Below are positions 1-8,868 of a stretch of DNA of 64,000 bases, in pieces. Every line of letters starts with the position of its first letter. The stretch's first letter is position 1. Position numbers and translations under genes: made by a program. The notes below the pieces were generated by a model that saw only the letters and a list, made by a program, of their open reading frames with translations, was not told the DNA's origin and made no database searches. Origin of the DNA: Paracentrotus lividus (taxonomy: Eukaryota > Echinodermata > Echinoidea > Camarodonta > Echinidae); the NCBI GenBank assembly GCA_940671915.1, contig CALNVZ010003426.1, forward strand, positions 52,903,531 through 52,967,530, written 5' to 3'.

Positions 1-359
1 TAGTCAGTAATGTTGCAATAATAGAGCATGCACTATTTATTATAATAAATAGACCCTTAGATCTTTGACCTTGCCTAATTTGGTTTTATCTTTGGCCATT
101 GTTTGCCATTTTTGGGGTGCTAATTAAGCTATTGTGACGTATATTTTTGCTCCGCGTATCTATTGTTGTGCGCACCATTTTACTGTTATTACGTGCTAGC
201 GCAACAAGGCAGTCGATTTCACCATTCATTTTAACACAGGTAAAAACCGTTCAATATACAAAAAACAACAAAAAAACGTTCAATATAACAAACCGTTCAC
301 TATTATATAATAGTGCATGCTCTACATGCAACATACTAGATTATGTGCACGACAAATAC

Positions 360-440
360 TAAATTATCCGAGGGCACATTTATTTCACCGAGGCCGTAGG
401 CCGAGGTGAAACGGATGTGCCCGAGGGATAATTTAGTATT
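360..440. repeat. Hairpin linker between array units, copy 1
   Basis: An almost perfect palindrome about 80 bp long joins two units. Outer arms are aaattatcc and ggataattt, inner arms contain gggcacat/atgtgccc and ttcaccgaggcc/ggccgaggtgaa. The centre is ccgtaggccg. Single-stranded, it could fold into a long hairpin. No function is evident. Confidence 0.75.
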
Positions 441-869
441 TGGAGTTCACATAGTCAGTAATGTTGCATTAATAGATGCATGCACTATTCATTATAGTAA
501 ATAGACCCCTAGATCCTTGACCTTGCCTAATCTGGTTTTATCTTTGCAAATGTTTGCCAAACTTTTGGTGCTAATTAAGCTATTGTGACGTATATTGTCG
601 CTCCGCGTATCTATTGTTGTGCGCACATTTTACTGTTATTACGCCGCTTGCGCAACAAGGCAATCCATTTCACCATTCATTTTAACACAGGTAAAAACCG
701 TTCAATATAACAAAAAACTTCAATATAACAAAACCGTTCAATATAACAAAAAGTGAATGACACGTGACATCATTTCTAACCAATCACAACTCTTAAAAAT
801 ACTACCACTATTTACTATTATTATAATAGTGCATGTTCTACCATGCAACATACTAGATTATGTGCACGA

Positions 870-952
870 CAAATACTAAATTATCCCTAGGGCACATTTA
901 TTTCACCGAGGCCGTAGGCCGAGGTGAAACAGATGTGCCCTCGGGATATTTA
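870..952. repeat. Hairpin linker between array units, copy 2
   Basis: Second copy of the palindromic linker, with the same core (caccgaggccgtaggccgag) and the same flanking gggcacat/atgtgccc arms. Small changes (ccctagggcac, cctcgggat) separate it from copy 1. Confidence 0.75.
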
Positions 953-1345
953 GTATTGGAGTTCACATAGTCAGTAATGTTGCATTAATAGATGCATGCA
1001 CTATTTATTATAGTAAATAGATATCTAGATCTTTGACCTTGCCTAATCTGGTTTTATCTTTGCCAAATTTTGCCAAACTTTTGGTGCTAATTAAGCTATT
1101 GTGACGTATATTGTCGCTCCGCGTATCTATTGTTGTGCGCACCATTTTACTGTTATTACGCGCTTGCGCAACAAGGCAATCCATTTCACCATTCATTTTA
1201 ACAGAGGTAAAAACCGTTCAATATAACAAATAACGTTCAAATAAACAAAAACCGTTCAATATAACAAAAACGTAAATGACACGTGACATCATTTCAACTA
1301 CTCACAACTCTTAAAATACTACCACTATTTACTATAACAAATTAT

Positions 1346-1933
1346 ACAACACAACAAAGATTGTTGACAGCTGATTTGGATGAATGTGGGTCACGTGACA
1401 TTCAGCGGAATGAGCTATTGAACAGTGATGACGTAGCCCGTGCAATATCCAAGAATCTATTCAACGGCTTGCAATAGACCCATGACACGTAGATCTGCAC
1501 AGTGAAATTACATACACATACATGCGCGAATGCGCTGCGCTGCATACATGCGTGTACTAAACCTATTTGTGGCGTAGGGCCTAGGGCGACGCAGTGCAGT
1601 TAGTTCATTGCAGTTAAATTCAAACACAATTATAGATTCTACACGGGACACGATCGCTAATATAGACGGGGACAAGTGTTAATTTGCAAGTTTATAGTTT
1701 TGGATTTTTACCAATGCTTTTAGTGTTGGACCCGAGGATTAATTAACATGATTAATTAAGGTTGGACAACTCATATTCATTCAATAATATGGTGAGTGAT
1801 GATAAAATGAACAGATAACTTAACCTTTAAGTTACGTTTGAAGATTCTCTTGCTGGGCTAGATCTAAATCTAACGTTAGAGGGTCTAGCCTAGCTAGGCT
1901 AAATTAGATCTTAACCTTGACTGGTAGACATCG
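1346..1933. other. Unassigned sequence after the palindromic array
   Basis: Non-repetitive relative to the rest of the window. It contains one short plus-strand frame ending at 1477 whose last ~40 residues (from about 1360) have balanced composition (LTADLDECGSRDIQRNE...), unlike the low-complexity frames elsewhere. I do not recognise it, and no splice sites or start could be assigned with confidence. The rest, including gatcta-rich sequence at 1855-1915, shows nothing I can name. Confidence 0.3.
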
Positions 1934-2065
1934 AGCAATATTCAATGTTTTATTTCGTTCTAGGGTTCGAATATTACATCCGGTGCAAGTTGAACCTTGA
2001 ACTATTCAACTTGCACGCTCATGTAATATTCGTAACCCTTGCACTCAATAACATTGGATATTGCT
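1934..2065. mobile_element. Short hairpin MITE-like element (132 bp)
   Basis: The two halves are near reverse complements: left agcaatattcaatgtt, agggttcgaatattacat and gtgcaagttgaa; right ttcaacttgcac, atgtaatattcgtaaccct and aacattggatattgct. The loop is only a few bases around 2000. It has no coding capacity. It sits directly before a partial copy of the 1-1345 array unit, so it may have inserted into an older fourth unit. Confidence 0.7.
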
Positions 2066-2067
2066 AT

Positions 2068-2142
2068 AAACGTGAATGACACGTGACATCATTTCAACCA
2101 ATCACAACTCTTAAAATACTACCACTATTTACTATAAAACAT
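2068..2142 (+). repeat. Partial fourth unit of the 1-1345 array
   Basis: The segment beginning cgtgaatgacacgtgacatc and running to actaccactatttactata matches the inner parts of units at 750-815 and 1270-1340. Only this inner part is present. Confidence 0.75.
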
Positions 2143-2759
2143 TATTACCTATATAAGACATCTGAACCGGCTATTGCAAATTCATAACCGACCGCAGTTT
2201 TGATATGATATCGATATATGAAGCGATCATGGGGTATATTGGCCATATTGACCGGAATAAAAAAATCCCATTGAAAAACACGCATTGACGTAAGGCTGCC
2301 TTTTTTACAATGTTGACCGGCTGTCGGGGGTCCTAAGCGTAATTTTAATGATGCGCGTTTACAAAGAGTAGTAAGACAATGGAAACGCACAGAAGCATTA
2401 TTGCGTCACAATGGTTCAACTCAGAATGCTGAAGAAACAAAGAAAAGAAAAAAAAATCCCACGACAAATGCCCAGTTTAAATCAGTTTGTCGGTTTTTGG
2501 TAACGTTATATCTCCGAGAAAGCAAACTTTTATGACTTGAATGACACATTCTGCAAATTATACCGAGGCATGATGTTTCGAGGGGAATCGATTCCTTGAT
2601 ATTTTAATATTGATGAAGACAGTGGAACATTTTGGATTCAAACATACATGACTGTACTGTAGCAGTTGTTGCAGACCAGCTAGGATATGTGGTAAGTAGA
2701 CTACACTGTGTGTTTTCATGTCCTATGTTGGAGATAGGTAGTTTAAGGATAATAATAAA
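2143..2759. repeat. Spacer with first copy of a ~150-bp direct repeat
   Basis: 2329-2480 (ggtcctaagcgtaatttta to the cccagttta region) recurs in the same orientation at 3103-3255 with substitutions and small indels. Shared landmarks are gacaatgga-acgcacagaag, tattgcgtcacaatgg and ctcagaatgctgaag. The two copies lie about 774 bp apart, with a small hairpin element between them. No gene recognised. Confidence 0.65.
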
Positions 2760-2896
2760 AATATTGACTGTTTTTTTCGGGCAATATGCATATAGTGCCC
2801 TTATTAGCACCATATTGCCCCTCTGTTTCGACTCGGGGCAATATTATGCTAGTTCAGGCACTATATGCCATATTGCCCTCAAGGGCAGTCAATATA
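2760..2896. mobile_element. Small inverted-repeat element, copy 1 (~137 bp)
   Basis: Ends are atattgactg and cagtcaatat. Subterminal gggcaatatgcatatagtgcc is mirrored by ggcactatatgccatattgccc near the right end. The middle holds a second palindromic set around ccatattgcccc and ggggcaatat. No coding potential. A related copy lies at 3306-3446. Confidence 0.7.
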
Positions 2897-3305
2897 TTTA
2901 ATTATTACCTGTATGAGGCATTTTGGAGACAAGATTATAGCGCGTATTTTGTCTGCCTAATTGATCCGGTCAACAAAAAATACGTACACATGGATAAGTT
3001 TATACAACAACGGGCCGTAATATCCATACTCCCTCCTCCGTGATTCCCTATTGGGTTTGTGTACAAAATTGCCTGTCCGTAATATCCATATTTTGTCTGG
3101 TCTGGGGTCCTACGCGTAATTGTAACAAAGAGTAAGACAATGGATACGCACAGAAGTATTATTGCGTCACAATGGTTGAACTCAGAATGCTGAAGATCAA
3201 GAAACAAAGAAAAATAAATCCCACGACAATGCTCAGTTTAAGTCAAGTAAACTTATTTCATTCTCTTGAAAATGGGGCTAATTGAGGTTAACGGGTAATA
3301 ATAAT
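2897..3305. repeat. Spacer with second copy of the ~150-bp direct repeat
   Basis: 3103-3255 is the partner of 2329-2480. Upstream of it the phrase ccgtaatatccata occurs twice (about 3014 and 3079). Both strands have short open frames here, but neither is conserved between the two copies. I see no gene. Confidence 0.6.
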
Positions 3306-3446
3306 AATATTGAATGGCTTTACCATCGGGAGATACCTCCTATATTTCCCTCACAAGACCCATATTGCCCTCGTCTACGACTCGAGGCAATATGAGACTT
3401 GTTTGGGAAATATCTGCGGTATCTCCCTCAAGGCCAGTCAATATTA
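3306..3446. mobile_element. Small inverted-repeat element, copy 2 (~141 bp)
   Basis: Begins aatattgaatggctt and ends aggccagtcaatatt, matching the ends of the element at 2760-2896. The middle shares catattgccctcg, gactcgaggcaatatg and tatctccctcaagg. It is more diverged at the left end. It lies directly against the mariner-like fragment at 3450-3717. Confidence 0.65.
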
Positions 3447-3449
3447 TAA

Positions 3450-3717
3450 TAAATACACTTCAGTCGCGTTTCCTGGAGGTAAGACTGAGGGGGCTTGATC
3501 GGCCGGGTGAACAAAAAGGGCCCAAAATGAGAAAAAAATGACAAAAATGGGCATCATGGGGGTTGACAAAATTTTTTGAAAAAGGTCCACGTGAAGGGTC
3601 GGGAGAACGTCCAAGATATAGCCCACGGTCCCAAAAAGTAAAAGCAGGGACAAACATATTCAATAAATAAAGTCGCTATAGCAGCAAAAAAATATTCCAC
3701 CTTTAATGACGACAGTT
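3450..3717 (+). mobile_element. Fragment (right arm) of mariner-like non-autonomous element
   Basis: Aligns by eye with the right arm of the element ending at 18620 and the one ending at 23192. Shared phrases include tttcctggaggtaagactgagg, cggccgggtgaacaaaaa, gggggttgacaaa, gaacgtccaagatatagc and aatattccaccttta. The right end reads gacagttt followed by gta, a slightly decayed version of ACAGTG-TA. The left arm is missing, so the copy is truncated. Confidence 0.7.
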
Positions 3718-3734
3718 TGTATTATTAAGCGGTG

Positions 3735-3759
3735 NNNNNNNNNNNNNNNNNNNNNNNNN
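3735..3759. other. Assembly gap of 25 N
   Basis: A run of exactly 25 Ns, the same length as the gap at 48136. A fixed gap length suggests a placeholder set by gap-filling software rather than a measured size. Confidence 0.98.
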
Positions 3760-3775
3760 GCGCCTATAAGTAAGT

Positions 3776-3848
3776 GCCGGTGCCGGGAATCGAACTCATG
3801 ACCTTTGCATTCAGTCGAGTGATACGACCACTATAGACTACGGCACTT
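3776..3848 (-). tRNA. tRNA-like sequence (degenerate), left-arm copy
   Basis: Reverse complement of the sequence at 7471-7543, with a two-base deletion in the middle. The B-box-like gttcgattccc and the A-box-like tctatagtgg are both visible on the minus strand. It is unlikely to be an independent gene because it lies in the suspect arm of the inverted repeat. Confidence 0.45.
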
Positions 3849-3853
3849 ACGCC

Positions 3854-4859
3854 GTAGATACATACATCCTTATATTTTCAATGTGCAAATTGGTGAACTG
3901 TTTTCATCTGTATATACAGGAAACAATATGAGGAAGATAACGTATTACAAACGATCTGAAAAAACATAACTATGAATGTTATTGTGAGATGAAAACAGGT
4001 GAATGGAGAGATAAAGACCAAAGGGGAGGGGGGGGGATCAATTACTTAAATCTGAAATACAATCATAACTACAAATTCAAATTCAAATTCAAATTATTGA
4101 TTAAAATCCACAACTTTGGATTATCATCAGGGAAAAAATCAATAAAGATCTTTAATACAAAAGTATAAATACATACAAGCATATTTATAAATCAATTAAT
4201 AACTAAATTTAAATATTATAGGCCTAATATAGACAAATACATTCACATATAATTGTAATTATGTTTGCCCTGCATGTATGTTAATTTCTCATGACCTGGG
4301 CGTAATCTATGTTCCTTTATCAATATTTTATATGTAATAAAGTGATGAATCCCCATTATACTCATACATAATATTGCACACGGGTGTACATACATTCACA
4401 GAACTACGAAGTATACCAAAACATCTTATTTTAGATGTATGTATACATATATTACGCATTGTTATGTAAATCAACAAAAAAAACAAAAAACAAAAAAACC
4501 GTAAATATTGTGAATGACAACGCCGCAAAAACTAAAAACAACAACAACAACGATGATGCCTTTTTAATTGTTTATGCATCAAGAGTTGAAATTTCCGATT
4601 CCATTTGTACACTGTTACAACGTGTAAATAGTATAAGGGCTAATCAAATGTAATAATAGAACAGATAATAACAGAACATTAAGTAATATCGCTATTCTGA
4701 TTTCATTAATAAAACACAATCGAACTGAGGTCCTTCATGCATGTGGCTACTACGATTTTCAGATTGGCACGATTTTTTTTTTAACCGATGCCTTATAAAA
4801 ATCTTTTTGTGCATTATCTATTAAATTAAGTGCCTCATAAAACCCTAACACTGAAACGG
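3854..4859. repeat. Left arm of the inverted repeat
   Basis: Mirror image of 6431-7464, which belongs to the block A/B repeat family. It contains caaattcaaattcaaattc (about 4073-4095), an A/C-rich stretch at 4470-4500 and an aacaacaacaa tract near 4537. Short frames here are the mirrored frames of the right arm and are not genes. Confidence 0.75.
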
Positions 4860-6243
4860 CGCCACTGTGGGCTGTTTCAGATTGTTCTGCCCGTTCAGTT
4901 AAGTTGTGCGTGGCTGTGTCAGATTATTCTGCCCGTTATGTCTGTGTGGGCTGTGTCAGATTGTTCTGCCCGTTATGTTCAGTGTGGGCTGTGTCAGATG
5001 TTCTGCCCGTTATGTTATGTGTGGGCTGTGTCAGATTATTCTGCCCGTTATGTTCTGTGTGGGCTGTGTCAAATTGTTCTGCTCGTTATGTTCAGTGTGG
5101 GCTGTGTCAGATTGTTCTGCCGTTATGTTCTGTGTGGGCTGTGTCAGATTGTTCTGCCCGTTATGTTCACTGTGGGCTGTGTCAGATTGTTCTGCCCGTT
5201 ATGTTCAGTGTGGGCTGTGTCAGATGTTTCTGCCCGTTCAGTTAAGTTGTGCGTGGGCTGTGTCAGATTATTCTGCCCGTTATGTTCTGTGTGGGCTGTG
5301 TCAGATTATTCTGCCCGTTATGTTCAGTGTGGGCTGTGTCCGATTGTTCTGCCCGTTATGTTATGTGTGGGCTGTGTCAGATTATTCTGCCGTTATGTTC
5401 TGTGTGGGCTGTGTCAAATTGTTCTGCTAGTTATGTTCAGTGTGGGCTGTGTCAGATTGTTCTGCCGTATTTGTGTGGGTTGTGTTGCTAGATTGTTCTC
5501 CCGTTATGTTCAGTGTGGGCGTGTCAGATTGTTCTGCCCGTTATGTTCATGTGGGCTGTGTCAGATTGTTCTGCCTTCGTTAAGTTCTGTGTGGGCTGTG
5601 TCAGATTATTCTGCCGTTATGTTCTGTGGGCTGTGTCAGATATGTTCTGCCCGTTATGTTCTGTGTGGGCTGTGTCAGATTGTTCTGCCCGTTATGTTCT
5701 GTGTGGGCTTGTCAGATTGTTCTGCCGTTATGTTCAGTGTGGGCTGTGTCAGATTGTTCTGCCCGTATATGTTCACTGTGGGCTGTGTCAGATTGTTCTG
5801 CCCGTTCAGTTAAGTTGTGCGTGCTCTGTTTCGATTATTCTGCCCGTTATGTTCTGTGTGGGCTGTGTCAGATTGTTCTGCCCGTTATGTTCTGTGTGGC
5901 CTGTGTGTCAGATTGTTCTGCCCGTTATGTTCAGTGTGGGCTGTGTCAGATTGTTCTGCCCGTTATGTTCTGTGTGGGCTTGTGTCAGATTGTTCTGCCC
6001 GTTATGTTCACTGTGGGCTGTGTCAGATTGTTCTGCCCGTTATGTTCACTGTGGGCTGTGTCAGATTGTGCTTGCCAACGTTGTGTTCTGTGTGGGCTGT
6101 GTCAGATTGTTCTGCCCGTTATGTACACTGTGGGCTGTGTCAGATTGTTCTGCCCGTTATGTTCAGTGTGGGCTGTGTCAGATTATTCTGCCGTTATGTT
6201 CTGTGGTGGGCTGTGTCAGATTGTTCTGCCCGTTATGTTCACT
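4860..6243 (+). repeat. 38-bp tandem satellite, about 36 copies
   Basis: The unit is roughly gttatgttctgtgtgggctg followed by tgtcagattgttctgccc. Variants differ at a few positions (ttctgtg, ttcagtg, ttcactg, ttatgtg; attgttc or attattc), and a longer variant with gttcagttaagttgtgcg appears near 4890, 5235 and 5810. Many units carry single-base losses or gains (for example ctgccgtt for ctgcccgtt), which looks like long-read error. Because 38 is not a multiple of three and no stop exists in any frame of the unit, long cysteine-rich open frames arise in all three frames. They are not evidence of a protein. Confidence 0.9.
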
Positions 6244-6430
6244 ACGGGCAGAATAATCTGACACAGCCCACACATAACATAACGGGCAGAACAATCTGAC
6301 ACAGCCCACACTGAACATAACGGGCAGAACAATCTGACACAGCCCACACAGAACATAACGGGCAGAATAATCTGACACAGCCCACGCACAACTTAACTGA
6401 ACGGGCAGAACAATCTGACACAGCCCACAG
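6244..6430 (-). repeat. 38-bp satellite, inverted short block (about 5 copies)
   Basis: Same unit as 4860-6243 but on the minus strand and without indels. From the outer flank inward, the order of unit variants (the gttcagttaagttgtgcg variant, then ttctgtg, ttcagtg, ttatgtg) equals the order at the start of the plus block. The plus block is therefore a mirror copy of this edge, continued further. Confidence 0.85.
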
Positions 6431-7470
6431 TGGCGCCGTTTCAGTGTTAGGGTTTTATGAGGCACTTAATTTAATAGATAATGCACAAAAAGATTTTTAT
6501 AAGGCATCGGTTAAAAAAAAAATCGGTGCCAATCTGAAAATCGTAGTAGCCACATGCATGAAGGACCTCAGTTCGATTGTGTTTTATTAATGAAATCAGA
6601 ATAGCGATATTACTTAATTGTTCTGTTATTATCTGTTCTATTATTACATTTGATTAGCCCTTATACTATTTACACGTTGTAACAGTGTACAAATGGAATC
6701 GGAATTTCAACTCTTGATGCATAAACAATTAAAAAGGCATCATCGTTGTTGTTGTTGTTTTTAGTTTTTGCGGCGTTGTCATTCACAATATTTACGGTTT
6801 TTTTGTTTTTTGTTTTTTTTGTTGATTTACATAACAATGCGTAATATATGTATACATACATCTAAAATAGAATGTTTTGGTATACTTCAGTATGTCTGTG
6901 AATGTATGTACACCCGTGTGCATATATTATGTATGAGTATAATGGGGGATTCATCACTTTATTACATATAAAATATTGATCAAAGGAACATAGATTACGC
7001 CCAGGTCATGAGAAATTAACATACATGCAGGGCAACATAATTACAATTATATGTGAATGTATTTGTCTATATTAGGCCTATAATATTTAAATTTAGTTAT
7101 TAATTGATTTTATAAATATGCTTGTATGTATTTATACTTTTGTATTAAAGATCTTTATTGATTTTTTTCCCCTGATGATAATCCAAAGTTGTGGATTTTA
7201 TATCAATAAATTTGAATTTGAATTTGAATTTGTAGTTATGATTGTATTTCAGATTTAAAGTAATTGCATCCCCCCCCCCCCTCCCCTTTGGTTCTTTATC
7301 TCTCCATTCACCTGTTTTCATCTCACCAATAACATTCATAGTTATGTTTTTTCAGAATCGTTTGTAAATACGTTATCTTTCCTCATATTGTTTCCTGTAT
7401 TATACAGATGAAAAACAGTTCACCATTATGCACATTGAAAAATATAGGATGTATGTATCTACGGCGTAAG

Positions 7471-7543
7471 TGCCGTAGTCTATAGTGGTCGTATCACTCG
7501 ACTGGGAATGCAAAGGTCATGAGTTCGATTCCCGGCACCGGCA
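7471..7543 (+). tRNA. tRNA-like sequence, tRNA-derived repeat rather than a working gene
   Basis: 73 nt running from tgccg to cggca. It shows an A-box-like tagtctatagtgg and a strong B-box-like gagttcgattccc at the expected spacing. The acceptor-like ends pair and the pairing continues outward to ten pairs (gtaagtgccg with cggcacttac, 7466-7548). The D and anticodon stems do not pair well, so a functional tRNA is doubtful. A SINE head or tRNA pseudogene fits better. The A-box region most resembles tRNA-Asp/Glu types, by memory only. Confidence 0.5.
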
Positions 7544-7559
7544 CTTACTTATAGGCGCC

Positions 7560-8404
7560 TATAAATGGCTGACTACAAGTATGGAGTTGAATACAGTGAA
7601 CGGGGTAATAATACTGTATTCGCTGTTATTTTCGCGCGATTAATTTTTCGCGCTTAGAGGCCGCAAAACATATTTGCGGGTTCTTAAATTCGCCCTGAAT
7701 TTATGTACGAGCGCAATTAACCCCATTCCAAGCATGCATAAGAAACCATGCTCATATATTCGCGTGTTTTTAAATTCGCGCCGTACAAATAATAAGTATT
7801 ATTATTATTATCTAAGAAGAAAAATGTTTTGTAAATATCAATACTGAAGGTCGTTTTACTTTGTTAGCTATCATGTTTGGTTATCTTGATAAATAAGATA
7901 AATATTAAGATAAATTTTGATGTCGTATTACTTTCTTTTATTTCATTGCGACCACATTTTATAAATTACCTTTGACCTTCCTAATTTATCTAAGAATGCA
8001 TTGCGGTACAAAGTACTTTAAATTCTAAATAGTTAAAGATGTTATGTAAATGTGGCTTTTTATAAACTCAAGTAATAACGTTCAAGTATCATAATATGTG
8101 ATAAATATAATTATAAAAATATATCTCGGTATAATATTTAATTCTGTCTGGTCCCCATCAAATGATTTCATATGTTTTGAGAATTCGATTAGTCATCACC
8201 ATTCTTCACTCCACTGAGGCTTTGTATTATTTTGCAATATCCCCCTCCCCCCCCCCCCCCCCCCCGATGAATAGCATTACTTACGGGTCTACGCTAGTGC
8301 TTCACTCTCAGTATCAGTATATATGTTTTTTTACTTCATTAAAAAAAAATAATAATAAAAAACTCAATTTGTTGGCTTAATGTTTATTTACACATTTATA
8401 CCAA
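7560..8404. other. Block A segment before the foldback element
   Basis: AT-rich, with no convincing gene. 7600-7790 holds several attcgcg/cgcg-rich phrases not seen in block B. 7850-8180 aligns with 27690-28020 of block B. A 15-C run preceded by ccccctcccc lies at 8241-8265, and an A/T stretch at 8340-8362. Confidence 0.6.
8241..8265 (+). repeat. Poly-C tract
   Basis: 25 bases, all C except one T. Homopolymer of a type that recurs in the window (18700-18720, 33775 and others). Confidence 0.95.
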
Positions 8405-8537
8405 TAGTAGAGCGGATTAGCTGAATAATTGTGCAAATTTTGACTAAAGCATGAAACTTATACCAATGGTAGTACATGCCATAAGCTTCATTTTAAGATC
8501 GGGAGGCACGTCAGATTTGACCTCTGATGACCTCTAG

Positions 8538-8550
8538 AGGTCAATGACCT
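8538..8550. promoter_or_regulatory. Inverted nuclear-receptor-type half sites, left arm site 1
   Basis: Perfect aggtcaatgacct: AGGTCA and TGACCT separated by one base (IR1). Known IR1 ligands include ecdysone-receptor and FXR-type dimers. Whether any receptor binds here is not shown by sequence. Confidence 0.5.
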
Positions 8551-8681
8551 TAAACTATCAGAATATTGATGTTGGACATCATTTTTCAATAAATGACATG
8601 ATAATAATGTACGGAACATGCATTATATTTTGCAATCAAGGACTCTTAATTATAAACAGGCTTTTAGATTTGAACAATGAA

Positions 8682-8694
8682 AGGTCAATGACCT
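8682..8694. promoter_or_regulatory. Inverted nuclear-receptor-type half sites, left arm site 2
   Basis: Perfect aggtcaatgacct, same IR1 arrangement as at 8538. Its mirror in the right arm is at 11172. Confidence 0.5.
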
Positions 8695-8855
8695 CAAAAT
8701 ATCAGAATATGAATATTTAGCGTTATTGGCTAAGGAGAAACATTGCTATGTTATAATACTTTGTATTTATGGTTCAAATGAGACCGTCTTGATATTCTTA
8801 GAGCAATTGATACTTATGAACAGGTTCTTAACCTTTGACCTCCGTAGACTGCAAA

Positions 8856-8868
8856 AGGTCATTGACCT
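8856..8868. promoter_or_regulatory. Inverted nuclear-receptor-type half sites, left arm site 3
   Basis: Perfect aggtcattgacct. Its mirror in the right arm is at 10988. Confidence 0.5.

Larger units (their letters stand above)
1..1345. repeat. Head-to-tail array of palindromic units (about 450-515 bp each)
   Basis: Three successive units start with the same phrase (tagtcagtaatgttgca) near 1, 452 and 968. Each unit opens with a segment containing gcatgcactat and closes with its approximate reverse complement (atagtgcatg...catgcaacatacta), so each unit is an element with inverted ends. Internal landmarks recur: cgctccgcgtatctattgtt, accgttcaatataac, and gacacgtgacatcattt. The first unit is shorter because it lacks the acgtgacatcattt segment. 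A partial fourth copy lies at 2068-2142. No transposase-like reading frame is present; short frames inside differ between units and look incidental. A non-autonomous DNA transposon family grown into a small satellite is the simplest reading. Confidence 0.8.
3760..7558. repeat. Large inverted repeat: ~1.1-kb arms around a 38-bp satellite
   Basis: 3760-4859 is the reverse complement of 6431-7558 with scattered small indels. Matching landmarks are the tRNA-like end, the g-run next to ggggagg (about 4026 and 7270), the gaatttgaatttgaattt stretch, the cgtgta...tacatacatt region and the agattggcacgat/atcggtgccaatct segment. Between the arms lies the satellite, 4860-6243 on one strand and 6244-6430 on the other, so the fold point (6243/6244) is not at the geometric centre. 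The left arm starts at the first base after the N gap. The right arm is cleaner and continues into block A. A read-through or misplaced long read is at least as likely as a true palindrome. Confidence 0.85.

Noticed and set aside
4830-5813. A 327-codon plus-strand open frame, and similar long frames to 6299
   Set aside because: Made entirely of a 38-bp satellite that lacks stops in all three frames; the periodic peptide follows from the repeat, not from coding selection.
4860-6430. Possible CRISPR array (38-bp repeats)
   Set aside because: Repeats are directly adjacent with no unique spacers, and the window is eukaryotic.
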